Shown here one piece after another: positions 38,081 to 47,453 of a stretch of DNA of 64,000 nt. The notes below the pieces were generated by a model that searched no databases, was not told where the DNA came from, and saw only the letters and a program-made list of their open reading frames with translations. The position numbers and the translations under genes are program-made. The stretch comes from Leptospira levettii (GTDB lineage Bacteria > Spirochaetota > Leptospiria > Leptospirales > Leptospiraceae). Where the stretch lies: contig NZ_NPDM01000004.1 of assembly GCF_002812085.1 (NCBI RefSeq), positions 1 to 64,000 of the forward strand, in the 5' to 3' direction. How positions within the stretch are numbered: the stretch's first letter is position 1; each line of letters opens with the position of its first letter.

Positions 38081-39115
38081 CTACTTGGAATGGGATTTGA
38101 AAAAATCCCACATCACATCATTGGCGATGATCGCTTTTGTAGGTGATCCACCACCTAACAGAAAAGAAGGTTTTTTCCCACCTGGCCAAGAATGCCCACC
38201 ATCTTCTGTAACACAAAGTTTCACTGTCACTCCGTCTTTGCATTCGTGATACTCTTCACAAGTAACATCTTTATTTTGTAAAACAATTTTCGGGGTAGGA
38301 TTACAAACATTCAATTGAACCCATTTTGATACAGTTTTCGGAACAGAAACAAAATCTGTAATGAGTGATCTGTCAGGGAAACTGGAACCCGCGCCACCAT
38401 AAAATAAAACCTTATCATCATTTTTCGCATGAATATGGAAAATGGAAATTGGTTTGGAAGGTTTACAATCTATTGTATTATCAGTTCCTGCTACTGCTGT
38501 GATCCCAGCAAATTGATCCGTCATTGAGCAAGCAATCTGATAAGACATCATCGCTCCATTTGACATTCCTGTAGAATAAATTCTTTTTTTGTCGATGTTC
38601 ATTTGTTGCGTTAGGTGGGAAAGGATTCCTTTTACAAATCCCAGATCATCTACATTCGCTTTTTTTGATTCTCCACAACAATTCCCTGCATTCCATGTCG
38701 CAAACTTTCCAGATTTGTATAAACTATATCCATTCGGAAATACAACGATGTGCCCTAATTCTTCGGATTTAGAAATCTGATGGTAAAACTCCTCTTTGGA
38801 TTGGATTTCCATATCACCTCCTCCTCCGTGGAAAACAAATAATAGTGGAACACTAGAATTTGGATGATAACTTTTGGGAACATGGATTTTATAATAACGA
38901 AGCATCTCTTGGTGAATGGTTGAGAATACATAATCACCTGGATTTGTGATGGGCTCTGCCAGATTCGTAATGGCATTCGGAGCAGGCAAATCACTGATTT
39001 TTTTCTGGAACTTTTCTTTGAGGGCAGAACGTATGTATCCTCGTTCACATGAAGTCATGGCGAATACACAAATTGAAATAAAGATGATGGAATGGAATCT
39101 TTTCCGAAATGGCAT
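38081..39115 (-). CDS. Lipoprotein esterase of the PHB depolymerase/LpqC family
   Basis: The N-terminus ends MTSC (Cys23) as a lipoprotein signal. The catalytic part is an alpha/beta hydrolase like LpqC and secreted PHB depolymerases or feruloyl esterases: LLFVFHGGGGDME (oxyanion region), NAGNCCGESKKANVDDLGFV (the conserved Cys pair and DD), the nucleophile elbow TGMSNGAMMSYQIAC, an Asp in HIHAKNDDKV and the final His in GGHSWPGG. It probably cleaves an ester in the envelope or outside the cell. Substrate unknown. Confidence 0.85.
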   Translation of the reverse strand: MPFRKRFHSIIFISICVFAMTSCERGYIRSALKEKFQKKISDLPAPNAITNLAEPITNPGDYVFSTIHQEMLRYYKIHVPKSYHPNSSVPLLFVFHGGGGDMEIQSKEEFYHQISKSEELGHIVVFPNGYSLYKSGKFATWNAGNCCGESKKANVDDLGFVKGILSHLTQQMNIDKKRIYSTGMSNGAMMSYQIACSMTDQFAGITAVAGTDNTIDCKPSKPISIFHIHAKNDDKVLFYGGAGSSFPDRSLITDFVSVPKTVSKWVQLNVCNPTPKIVLQNKDVTCEEYHECKDGVTVKLCVTEDGGHSWPGGKKPSFLLGGGSPTKAIIANDVMWDFFKSHSK

Positions 39116-39189
39116 ATGTTTCTCCCAATTGAATTTAGATGATGCCTATCTGACCATATAGGATACAATAGAATGAAAACGTTACAAAA

Positions 39190-40218
39190 CTATTTTTTCC
39201 CGAGGTCTACCTTAGAGGGATCAAATATTTGGTCTTGGACTTCCATCAGGATTTCAAATGAACGGATTCTTTTTTCTGTGTCGTACACAGAAGATACGAC
39301 TATCAATTCATCTGCTTGGATCTCTTCTTGGATTTTGTTTATTTTTTTGACAATGTTCTCTTTGGTTCCAACTGCAGAAACGGATAACATTTGTTTTGCC
39401 ATTTGTTTCTCTTGTTCGGACCATAAGTCATCCATGCAAGATACTGGAGGTGGAAAAGGAGCACGTTTATTTCTAAGTATGCCAAGAAATGACTGTTCGA
39501 CACTTGTAAACAAATGATTTGCTTCTTCTTCACTATCAGCTGCCACAACATTCATTGCAATCATGGCATAAGGAGATTGTAAGTATTTTGATGGACGAAA
39601 TTGTTTTTTATAAATTGTAACTGCATCTTTTAAGTAGGTGGGAGCAAAATGGGATGCAAATGCAAACGGTAAACCAAGTAGTGCAGCGAGTTGAGCTCCA
39701 AATAAACTAGAACCCAAAATCCAAACAGGAACATTCGTTCCATAACCTGGGATTGCATTCACCATTCCTTCTTTTCTGTCAGCAGATAAATATTCTAAAA
39801 GTTCTTTGACATCTTCAGGGAAATGTTGCGATGCCATAGGGTCTCTACGTAATGCGCGTAAGGTGAGTTGGTCTGTTCCAGGAGCTCTGCCTAACCCTAA
39901 ATCAATCCGGTTAGGATATAAACTTTCTAATGTTCCAAATTGTTCGGCGATTACGAGTGGGGAGTGGTTTGGCAACATGATGCCACCAGCTCCTACGCGA
40001 ATGGATTTTGTTTGTTCCGCTAAATGACCGATGACCACTGATGTTGCAGCACTAGCAATGGAAGGAAAATTATGATGTTCTGCGATCCAAATCCGATGAT
40101 AACCGAATGTTTCTACTGCCTTTGCCACACGTACACTATTTTGAATTGCTTCTTTAGTTGTCTGGCCTTGGTTGATAAAAACTAAATCTAAGATTGAAAG
40201 TTTCACGTATGATATCAC
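39190..40218 (-). CDS. LLM class flavin-dependent oxidoreductase
   Basis: A 342-residue luciferase-like TIM-barrel protein of the 'MsnO8/alkanal monooxygenase alpha-like' type. Motifs: [20 protein letters not shown], the flavin loop [37 protein letters not shown] and [27 protein letters not shown]. It likely uses reduced FMN and O2 on an unknown small molecule. It is divergent from an AraC gene across 203 bp. The reductase partner is not nearby. Confidence 0.88.
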   Translation of the reverse strand: MISYVKLSILDLVFINQGQTTKEAIQNSVRVAKAVETFGYHRIWIAEHHNFPSIASAATSVVIGHLAEQTKSIRVGAGGIMLPNHSPLVIAEQFGTLESLYPNRIDLGLGRAPGTDQLTLRALRRDPMASQHFPEDVKELLEYLSADRKEGMVNAIPGYGTNVPVWILGSSLFGAQLAALLGLPFAFASHFAPTYLKDAVTIYKKQFRPSKYLQSPYAMIAMNVVAADSEEEANHLFTSVEQSFLGILRNKRAPFPPPVSCMDDLWSEQEKQMAKQMLSVSAVGTKENIVKKINKIQEEIQADELIVVSSVYDTEKRIRSFEILMEVQDQIFDPSKVDLGKK

Positions 40219-40421
40219 ATTCCCAGAAAGAGTGATTTTCTGTAAATTTAGAAAAATTTGTAGAACAGATTCATTAGAAAAATCAAATACGCTTGTTATG
40301 TGAAGTGACTTTGTTTTTTTATGGAAAATGAAATAAAATAAATCAAATGGATATTGAATTTCGTCTAAGAAATTCTTAAGAAAATCAAGAAAGTAAACCT
40401 ATCAAAAATTCCAAAAGTTTC

Positions 40422-41195
40422 ATGTCTCGTCCAAATCCAAAAATTCCAAAAGATTTACAATACATAGCAAAAGATATATTTATTTTTGAATCAATGAATT
40501 CCAAAAAAGAAGTATTACCTTTTTTTGCGGATGGTTTTCCAGGTCTTGTTTTTTTTCATTCAAATGCTCCTGTAAAAGTCATTGTAGGTAAACTTTCCAA
40601 AATTATGGATCCTGTATTCATATACGGTCAAACATTGGATCCAATTCAGATTGAAATAGAAGGCCCATATTTTTTTGTGATGGTCCAACTGTTCCCAAGT
40701 TTTGTTGAGGCATCCTTTAGAATTCCCATTGCAGAACTAACTAATTCGTGTTGGACAATCCAAAAATCGGAATGGATAGATGAAACAAAATTTTATAAGG
40801 CAATACAACAACATTCAACTACCTTGGCAGAAGAAGCAATCTTAGAATATCTTTGCAAAAAGTCGATAGGTTTTTTGCCTGATTTGATTTTACATTCTTG
40901 TTTACAAACAATCATCGATACTAACGGGAATTGTGAAATATTTAAGATCGCAAATGATTTTAAAATGTCGGAACGTACCTTGCAACGGAAATTCCAAAAT
41001 TATGTTGGACTCACTCCTAAACAATTCGCAACAATCATTCGTTTCCAAACTAGTTTGTTCGAAATGAATGCAGGTAAAAAATCAAAATTAACTGATATCG
41101 CATATAATATTGGGTATGCCGATCAATCTCATTTTATCAGACAGTTTAAATCATTTACAAAAGAAAAACCATTTCAATTTAGAGAAAAAAAATGA
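40422..41195 (+). CDS. AraC family transcriptional regulator
   Basis: 257 residues. The C-terminal third has two helix-turn-helix units (CEIFKIANDFKMSERTLQRKFQ and LTDIAYNIGYADQSHFIRQFK) and the usual FTKEKPFQFRE ending. The N-terminal part resembles the DUF6597/cupin-like sensor seen with ADGFPGLVFFHSN. It lies 39-54 bp upstream of an NmrA-like gene on the same strand, so it may regulate or be co-transcribed with it; it is also divergent from the flavin oxidoreductase. Confidence 0.87.
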   Translation: MSRPNPKIPKDLQYIAKDIFIFESMNSKKEVLPFFADGFPGLVFFHSNAPVKVIVGKLSKIMDPVFIYGQTLDPIQIEIEGPYFFVMVQLFPSFVEASFRIPIAELTNSCWTIQKSEWIDETKFYKAIQQHSTTLAEEAILEYLCKKSIGFLPDLILHSCLQTIIDTNGNCEIFKIANDFKMSERTLQRKFQNYVGLTPKQFATIIRFQTSLFEMNAGKKSKLTDIAYNIGYADQSHFIRQFKSFTKEKPFQFREKK

Positions 41196-41234
41196 TGCAG
41201 TGTCGGGTTTATCCAATTTTTAAAATGATTTTTT

Positions 41235-42077
41235 TTGTATGCTATGTTGATGAAACCATTAAATTTAATATTAGGTTCCAGTGGAAAAACTGGAAGTAGA
41301 ATCGTAAAGAAACTTAACCAATTGAATATTCCGATTCGGTTGGGATCAAGAAAATCTAATCCTTCCTTTGATTGGGAAAAATCTGAATCTTGGGAAACAC
41401 TGATAAAAGGAGTAGATCATATTTACATTTCCTACCAACCCGATTTGGCAGTTCCAACATCAATACATCATATACAAACATTAGTTGATCTTGCTATAAA
41501 ATGTAAGGTTAAACGTCTCGTACTACTGTCAGGTAGAGGTGAACCTGAGGCAATCACTTGCGAGAAGTTAGTGCAAGGATCTGGATTGGAATGGACAATC
41601 TTACGTTCGAGTTGGTTTTCTCAAAATTTCAGTGAAGGTATGTTTTTGGATGCAATTTTACAGAGAAAAATCATTTTTCCGAAAATCAAAATTAAGGAAC
41701 CATTTATTGATTTGGATGATCTAACAGATCTAGCTGTCGACTCTCTTGTAAATCAAAAACATGTTGGAAAACTTTATGAATTAACTGGACCAACTCTTTA
41801 TAGTTTTGAGGAAACTTTTAGCTTCATTGCAAATGAAATCAAGGAGTCGATTCCTTTTGAGGAAATTCCGCTAAAGGATTATATTTCAATGTTAGGTGAT
41901 TTTGGTTTATCCAAGGAAACGATTTGGCTCATTCAATATTTGTTTGAAACTGTATTAGATGGTAGGAACGAATTTATTCAAAATGATTTTGAAATTGCAA
42001 TGGGAAGAAAACCAAAAGATTTCAAATATTATGCAAAAGAAACAGCAAAATCAGGAGTTTGGAATTCTAAATTTTGA
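41235..42077 (+). CDS. NmrA/SDR-like NAD(P)-binding protein
   Basis: A 275-280-residue atypical short-chain dehydrogenase: NLILGSSGKTGSRIVKKL is the nucleotide-binding loop (GxxGxxG), IPIRLGSRKS follows, VKRLVLLSGRGE and WTILRSSWFSQNF match the NmrA/ergot-alkaloid (AgnL4/EasG-like) group. The catalytic Tyr-Lys of classical SDRs is not evident, so it may be a redox sensor or reductase. Several in-frame starts (41235, 41244, 41250) exist without a clear ribosome site; the ATG at 41250 (MKPLNLILG) puts the Rossmann strand closest to the N-terminus. Confidence 0.78.
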   Translation: MYAMLMKPLNLILGSSGKTGSRIVKKLNQLNIPIRLGSRKSNPSFDWEKSESWETLIKGVDHIYISYQPDLAVPTSIHHIQTLVDLAIKCKVKRLVLLSGRGEPEAITCEKLVQGSGLEWTILRSSWFSQNFSEGMFLDAILQRKIIFPKIKIKEPFIDLDDLTDLAVDSLVNQKHVGKLYELTGPTLYSFEETFSFIANEIKESIPFEEIPLKDYISMLGDFGLSKETIWLIQYLFETVLDGRNEFIQNDFEIAMGRKPKDFKYYAKETAKSGVWNSKF

Positions 42078-42080
42078 GAT

Positions 42081-42111
42081 AAAAAAGGGAATGGTGATCG
42101 TCCATTCCCTT
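42081..42111 (-). terminator. Rho-independent terminator for the endoglycoceramidase-like gene
   Basis: AAGGGAATGG (42085-42094) and CCATTCCCTT (42102-42111) form a perfect 10-bp stem; on the minus strand it is followed by a run of T (A at 42081-42086). It may also stop readthrough from the convergent gene. Confidence 0.75.
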
Positions 42112-42122
42112 CCTTAAAGAAA

Positions 42123-44225
42123 TCATTCGTTCGGGTACCCTCCGTAAGTCATCTTACCGATGAGGTAAATTGGGCTTTTTCCTTCTACTAGAATCCTTTG
42201 GTTTAACTTTGATTGGAGTTCTTGTAAGGTAGCAGTTGGATATGTTGTGTTTTCTTTGTTCACAACGAGTGCATAATGATAGGAAGAAGATTGGTTTTCA
42301 TCTAAGTCCAAATCATCCCAAAGGTATAAAACATTTCCAGATCCTATTTCCCGTTTTGGATCAGCCGTGATCACAACTTCGTTTGGCTGGTTTGTTGGAA
42401 CATTTGGTATAGGACTCGTATACAATTTTTTTTCAGTCATCACGATGACTTTAGAAGGATCAAAATGTGGTGGTAGATAAAATTCGGAAGGTGCATCTGA
42501 ATTCCGTCCTCTCCAGATGACGATCAAAAATCGTTTGTCTCCAAATTGTTTGGCTTCATTGTTACCTGGTTTGATAGCGGCCCAAGAAAACATTTTGTTC
42601 CAAGTATCATACCCAATTGCATTGTAATGACTTGTTAATAGTCGACCTTGTGATTTACGCACATAAGCTCTAGTGATGACAAATGGATCGACATTCAAAC
42701 TGGTTCCATAATTTCCAACCACAGAAAAGTCTTCATCATTCCATGCATCCTTTGTTGTAATGAGTTTGTTTGGATTCCCGTTTTTGTATTCTGCATGGTG
42801 GTCATAATAATAATCCCAATGCCACTGAGTCCCTGATACAACAGGATTATAAAAATCGGCAAATCTTGTTTTTGTCGATTGTTCCTTGTCGGAAATTTCC
42901 ATAGCTTGGTATACAGCATTGATCATACGAGGTGTGTCTTTGGCTCCAGTTCCTTTTAACCACATCCCAAATTCACTTAGAAACATTGGTATTTTTAAGA
43001 ATCTTGCTTCTGTTCTAATTTCATCTAAGTATTTGAAATAGGTAGCATTGTCGATTCCAGTTAGATCTGTTCCCATCCTCCCTGCGTCGTAAAAATGTGA
43101 ATTGAATACAAACCCTTGTCCAGGAGGAGTATTTAAATGTCCCCCACCAGTAGCAGGTGCAATCGCAGAACCAATATTAGTATTCCAAAACACAAGTGGT
43201 TCCGCAAAAACCCATTTGTTTGCCCAACCGTTTTGGTTGAGGATGGTTCTAATTTTTTGGTACATGGGCCAAAGTTTCTCATTATCCCATCGTTTTGGGG
43301 TTAGACCTTCCATTCCACCATCCACTGGTTCATTAAATGGATCAAGCCCTATAACGTAAGAAAACTCTTCTGGTGATAATTGATTTTTGATATAAGAAAC
43401 AGTTTTTTCAATCTGCCAAAGGTATTCCGTTTGCATATAACGTACACCAGAAGGAGTATTGATTGGAGCGTTATTCCAAAAATTTCTAAAGGCTCTTCTA
43501 ATTGCTTCGTTTGTTAAATTATTTTGACTCCAACTAGCACATACGATACCGCAGTATTCCTTTGGATAATTTCCATTTTTAGTAATCCATAATGGTGCAC
43601 CATTTCCCGTATGCCATGAGTTCTGATTGAATAAGTGTCTTGAGAATAAATCTTGGTGGTAATCAAGTAGAACGTAAATATTTTTCGAAGTTACCTTTTT
43701 AATTTGAGAAATCACTTCATCCAAATACGAATGATCTATTTTATCTACTTCTGGATGAACACCTTCCCATGCAATTGTGTAACGAATGATATTGGAACCA
43801 GTTGTCTTTGTTAATCCATTCATTGCAATTTCGATATCATTTGTATTTTGAAACGGTTTGAAACCATGTTCGACTAATTTCACATTCCCAGATACATTAA
43901 ACCCTCGGAATGTTGTTTCGCGGCCAAGTCCATCAATCCAAATAGCATCCGTGAAATTTCCAAATGATTTATTGGAAACAAATAACTCTCGTGTTTCTGT
44001 AGAACTGAGGTAACTCAGATCATGAATCAAATTTGTAGATTCTGTAATGGACTTATCACCACCCAATGTCTGAGCACCAAAGTTTGTTTCCGTTTGGGAT
44101 GTCTCTACAAATGGAAGCAGGAGTTTATGTCCTTCGTTCGATGGAGCACAAAACAAATATAAGGTTGCCAGTAGACAACAAACAATTTGCCTCCATTTAA
44201 AGTTTCGTTTGATTCGTTGGTCCAT
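42123..44225 (-). CDS. Lipoprotein endoglycoceramidase-like glycoside hydrolase (GH5)
   Basis: 700 residues. The N-terminus WRQIVCCLLATLYLFC suggests a lipoprotein with Cys26. The catalytic barrel (about 95-500) has the endoglycoceramidase style of GH5: FRGFNVSGNVK, IRYTIAWEGVHP, VLLDYHQDLFS, the acid/base Glu299 in GLDPFNEP and the nucleophile Glu418 in MFLSEFGMW, with TQWHWDYYYDHH near 465. The C-terminal 150 residues look like a beta domain. Endoglycoceramidases cut the bond between oligosaccharide and ceramide in glycosphingolipids. The neighbour is a ceramidase, which fits this reading; other beta-glucosidic lipid substrates remain possible. Confidence 0.8.
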   Translation of the reverse strand: MDQRIKRNFKWRQIVCCLLATLYLFCAPSNEGHKLLLPFVETSQTETNFGAQTLGGDKSITESTNLIHDLSYLSSTETRELFVSNKSFGNFTDAIWIDGLGRETTFRGFNVSGNVKLVEHGFKPFQNTNDIEIAMNGLTKTTGSNIIRYTIAWEGVHPEVDKIDHSYLDEVISQIKKVTSKNIYVLLDYHQDLFSRHLFNQNSWHTGNGAPLWITKNGNYPKEYCGIVCASWSQNNLTNEAIRRAFRNFWNNAPINTPSGVRYMQTEYLWQIEKTVSYIKNQLSPEEFSYVIGLDPFNEPVDGGMEGLTPKRWDNEKLWPMYQKIRTILNQNGWANKWVFAEPLVFWNTNIGSAIAPATGGGHLNTPPGQGFVFNSHFYDAGRMGTDLTGIDNATYFKYLDEIRTEARFLKIPMFLSEFGMWLKGTGAKDTPRMINAVYQAMEISDKEQSTKTRFADFYNPVVSGTQWHWDYYYDHHAEYKNGNPNKLITTKDAWNDEDFSVVGNYGTSLNVDPFVITRAYVRKSQGRLLTSHYNAIGYDTWNKMFSWAAIKPGNNEAKQFGDKRFLIVIWRGRNSDAPSEFYLPPHFDPSKVIVMTEKKLYTSPIPNVPTNQPNEVVITADPKREIGSGNVLYLWDDLDLDENQSSSYHYALVVNKENTTYPTATLQELQSKLNQRILVEGKSPIYLIGKMTYGGYPNE

Positions 44226-44278
44226 ACTTTCCTCTCTCTTCTATCTTTGCGATTAGGTGACAGTTCCCCGATAATAGC

Positions 44279-44290
44279 CGACTTGTGTCG
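44279..44290. promoter_or_regulatory. Palindrome CGAC-N4-GTCG, copy 1
   Basis: CGACTTGTGTCG lies 54 bp before the endoglycoceramidase-like start in the 304-bp divergent region. A second copy with the same arms lies 116 bp away near the other gene. The rest of 44226-44529 has no gene. Confidence 0.45.
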
Positions 44291-44394
44291 AGTAAAAAAT
44301 GACATAGAAATACCATAAATTTTGCGGAACGTTCTTGGGGTACTCGTTAAAAGGGACGGAAAGGTGGGTTTCTGAACATTGGTCAAATAAAACC

Positions 44395-44406
44395 CGACTA
44401 TTGTCG
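44395..44406. promoter_or_regulatory. Palindrome CGAC-N4-GTCG, copy 2
   Basis: CGACTATTGTCG has the same arms as copy 1 and a different 4-bp centre, as expected for a protein-binding site rather than chance duplication. It lies on the ceramidase side of the divergent region. Confidence 0.45.
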
Positions 44407-44529
44407 ATTATTTTCTTGCCATATTTTTAACATCGTTTAGACTTAAACCCCAGATTTGACCCAAGGGTTCCTTCGGCAGATAGAAGCGAAAAAAAGTATG
44501 ATTGAGAAATTTAGATTCGGAGAGAGTAT

Positions 44530-46692
44530 ATGAAATCCCAAATAAGTCCCTTGGTTCGCGTGAGTGTATCCATCGTGTCCTTTCTTTTTGTTCTGGCTTG
44601 TTCAGACAAAAAGCCGTCCCAGTCCGCCATACTTGGTTTAGTTGGAACAAACCAAATGGAACAATCGAATGGTATGAATTCAGATCTCAATTCTGGTTCT
44701 GGCCTTAGTCGTTCCGTAGCTCCAAGTCTTGGTTCTTCTCCCTATTTAGTGGGTGTTGGAATTTCTGACATTACTGGTCCTGCAGCAGAAGTTGGCATGA
44801 TGGGATTTGCAGAAACTGCACAAAAGACGGAAGGGATTTATATGCGCCTTTGGTCAAGAGCATACATCATTGGTGATGCTTCCAAACGTGTTGTGTTTGT
44901 TAGTGCTGATTTAGGAATGATTTTCCAATCCATCAAACAAGCAGTAAGCAAAAAAATTTCTACAGATAGTGAACTTGCACCATATTATTCAGAAGCCAAT
45001 GTTTTGTTATCTGCAACTCACACACATAGTGGTCCAGGTGGTTATTCTCATTATTTTTTATACAATGCGACAACTGCAGGTTTCATAAAAGAAAACTTTG
45101 ATGTGATCGTAAATGGAATTTACCAATCAATCAAATTGGCACATCAGAATTTAGTTCCAGGAAATGTTTACATTAACCAAGGAGAACTCACTGATGCGAG
45201 TAAAAACCGATCTGTTGAAGCATATGATAAAAATCCTGCTAGTGAACGTAATTTTTATTCATCCAATGTCGACCAAACAATGACACTATTAAAATTAGTA
45301 GCTTCTGATGGAAGAGAACTTGGGATGGTAAACTGGTTTGCTGTTCATCCAACAAATGTTGGACCTTCAAACAAACTCATCGGTGGAGACAATAAAGGAT
45401 TGGCTTCTTATTTGTTTGAGAAAACAAAGGGAACTAACTATTCTGCAAACCAAACCTTTGTTGCTGCTTTTGCTCAGTCAAACGCAGGTGATGTAACTCC
45501 AAATTTATGGGGACCTGCTGATGGTGTGAATGATTATGTTAGGCAGAACATCATTGCAGATAAACAATACCAAAAGGCAATCAGTTTATACCAATCTGCA
45601 AATACCCAATTGACTGGATCTGTCGATTTCAGACATACATATGTTAACTTTTCAAATTTATTTGTGAGTAGCGTAGGAACCACAACTTGTCCCGCAGGTA
45701 TGGGTGCTTCTTTTTCTGCTGGTAGTGTTGAAGACAATGCAGTCTCTGTTGATTTTTTTGATGAAGGAACAACTGTCGATTCCTTAGATTGGAATACAAA
45801 TACTGCCGATGCATTCAAAGCGAGTTTTCTTGGCGGGGCACTCGGAGTAATTTGGCCAACTTCAGTGAGTGAATCATATAAGTTGTGTCATGCGGAAAAA
45901 CCAGTCCTCATTCCAACGGGAGTGGCAAGTTTTGATGGAAATCCTTGGACACCTCCTGTCATTCCGATTCAAATTGTCAAAATCGGAAATTTATCTATTT
46001 TAGCGATTCCTGCTGAAGTCTCAACAATGGCTGGGAGAAGGATCCGTTCTCTCGTAAAGAATATAATGCAAAACGATTATACGGTCATTTCAGCACTAGC
46101 CAATTCATACACTTCCTACCTCACGACAAGAGAAGAATATTCTTCCCAACAGTATGAAGGTGCATCTACACAATTTGGACCACACACACTAAAAGCGTAT
46201 GAACAAGAATTTGGAAAATTGGCATCCGCTTTACGAAATGGTGAATCTGTTCCTAGTGGCCCAACCCCAGCTGATTTGACAAAAAACCAAGCCACATTCC
46301 AAACGGGAGTTGTATTTGATGATGTCCCTTTATTTAAAAGTTTTGGAAGTGTTGTCACACAACCCTCTCCTAGTTATGCAAGTGGATCTAAAGTAACAGC
46401 TGTTTTCTGGGGTGCTCACCCAAAAAACAATATGTTAATTGGAAGTAGCTTTGTTGACATTGAACGACAAAACGGTTCGACATGGACAGTAGTTGCCCGA
46501 GACAACGACCCATCTACTACTTATCGCTGGCAACGTGATGGAGTCGCATATTCGAAAATTACAACATCCTGGGATTCTACTTCGTATCCAAAAGGAACTT
46601 ACCGAATTCGCCATCGTGGACACTGGAAATCGGGTTGGACTGGTGCCATTAGCGCCTACCAAGGAGTGACAAACAATTTTACAATCCAATAG
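44530..46692 (+). CDS. Neutral/alkaline ceramidase-like lipoprotein amidase
   Basis: 720 residues. The signal ends VLAC (Cys24). The neutral ceramidase N-terminal domain starts with YLVGVGISDITGPAAEVGMMGF; zinc ligands are expected at His164 and His166 in ATHTHSGPGG and His273 in AVHPTNVG. The amidase motif, GDVSPN in human and Pseudomonas enzymes, is GDVTPN here, so the nucleophile Ser is Thr323. The C-terminal immunoglobulin-like domain (SPSYASGSKVTAVFWGAHPKNN, then TYRIRHRGHWKSGWTG) is complete. The enzyme would split ceramide into sphingosine and fatty acid. It is divergent from a GH5 endoglycoceramidase-like gene. Confidence 0.88.
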   Translation: MKSQISPLVRVSVSIVSFLFVLACSDKKPSQSAILGLVGTNQMEQSNGMNSDLNSGSGLSRSVAPSLGSSPYLVGVGISDITGPAAEVGMMGFAETAQKTEGIYMRLWSRAYIIGDASKRVVFVSADLGMIFQSIKQAVSKKISTDSELAPYYSEANVLLSATHTHSGPGGYSHYFLYNATTAGFIKENFDVIVNGIYQSIKLAHQNLVPGNVYINQGELTDASKNRSVEAYDKNPASERNFYSSNVDQTMTLLKLVASDGRELGMVNWFAVHPTNVGPSNKLIGGDNKGLASYLFEKTKGTNYSANQTFVAAFAQSNAGDVTPNLWGPADGVNDYVRQNIIADKQYQKAISLYQSANTQLTGSVDFRHTYVNFSNLFVSSVGTTTCPAGMGASFSAGSVEDNAVSVDFFDEGTTVDSLDWNTNTADAFKASFLGGALGVIWPTSVSESYKLCHAEKPVLIPTGVASFDGNPWTPPVIPIQIVKIGNLSILAIPAEVSTMAGRRIRSLVKNIMQNDYTVISALANSYTSYLTTREEYSSQQYEGASTQFGPHTLKAYEQEFGKLASALRNGESVPSGPTPADLTKNQATFQTGVVFDDVPLFKSFGSVVTQPSPSYASGSKVTAVFWGAHPKNNMLIGSSFVDIERQNGSTWTVVARDNDPSTTYRWQRDGVAYSKITTSWDSTSYPKGTYRIRHRGHWKSGWTGAISAYQGVTNNFTIQ

Positions 46693-46714
46693 GAATATCT
46701 GAACAATCACCTCG

Positions 46715-46743
46715 CCTGGCCCAGCAATGGGTCAGGATTTTTT
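46715..46743 (+). terminator. Rho-independent terminator after the ceramidase gene
   Basis: CCTGGCCCA (46715-46723) pairs with TGGGTCAGG (46728-46736) with one G-T pair and a 4-base loop, followed by ATTTTTTC. Confidence 0.85.
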
Positions 46744-46790
46744 CTTCACAACGGGATTGACTAGGTAAGATTCCGAGAGATGATCGTACT

Positions 46791-47453
46791 ATGGATAAAT
46801 TGGTAGACGCATCCCTCTCTCCTGACCTTGCATCAAGGCCGTTTAAATTCACAAGTAAACAGGGAAGGAACCGTCGTGCCCAATTGTTATCAATTGCCTT
46901 TGAACTCTTAAAAGAAAAAAAACCAGAAGAGATTAGTTTTGCGGATATCTGCAAAAAAGCCAAAATTCCGAGACCTTCCGCTTACCATTTTTTCCCCAAT
47001 GTTGAAGCAATTTTCCATGGAATCCGTTTGTTACATTCGGAAGGTATGGTTGAAAAACTCACCGCCTTAAAAAAGGAAACCTTCAAAACATGGAAAGAAT
47101 ACATTGAAAGATCCATCGATGTGGCTATTGAAGTCACAAATTCTGAGATTGCCTTTCCTAGGTTAATCTATGGGTATCGAATGAGTAATCCGGATATGAG
47201 GTTAGTTGGTCAAGAGTTAGATATAAAACTAGCTAATCTCACCAAACAAGGCTTAATTGATAGATTCCAATTACCAAATTTAGATACACTCGACCAAATA
47301 TTTGGTGTTGCTATCTCAATTCCTGATTCTTTGTTAAAACTCTCTTATCGTACCTATGGAGACTTTACGCCTTGGATGGTTGGAGAAGCAAAAAAAGCCA
47401 CAATATCCTACTTATTAAACTATTTTCCTGAAGTTTGTGAACCAAGAAAATAA
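46791..47453 (+). CDS. TetR family transcriptional regulator
   Basis: 220 residues with an N-terminal TetR helix-turn-helix (RRAQLLSIAFELLKEKKPEEISFADICKKAKIPRPSAYHFFPNVEAIFHGI) and an all-helical ligand-binding part (about 85-220) of unknown ligand. An N-terminal tail of about 25 residues precedes the domain. It follows the ceramidase gene after a strong terminator and converges with the next TetR gene end to end (stop codons one base apart). Its target is not evident from position. Confidence 0.87.
   Translation: MDKLVDASLSPDLASRPFKFTSKQGRNRRAQLLSIAFELLKEKKPEEISFADICKKAKIPRPSAYHFFPNVEAIFHGIRLLHSEGMVEKLTALKKETFKTWKEYIERSIDVAIEVTNSEIAFPRLIYGYRMSNPDMRLVGQELDIKLANLTKQGLIDRFQLPNLDTLDQIFGVAISIPDSLLKLSYRTYGDFTPWMVGEAKKATISYLLNYFPEVCEPRK

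Noticed and set aside
38091..38110. Hairpin TGGGATTT/AAATCCCA as terminator of the CWC gene
   Set aside because: It lies inside the coding end of the convergent esterase and has no T-run; chance is likely.
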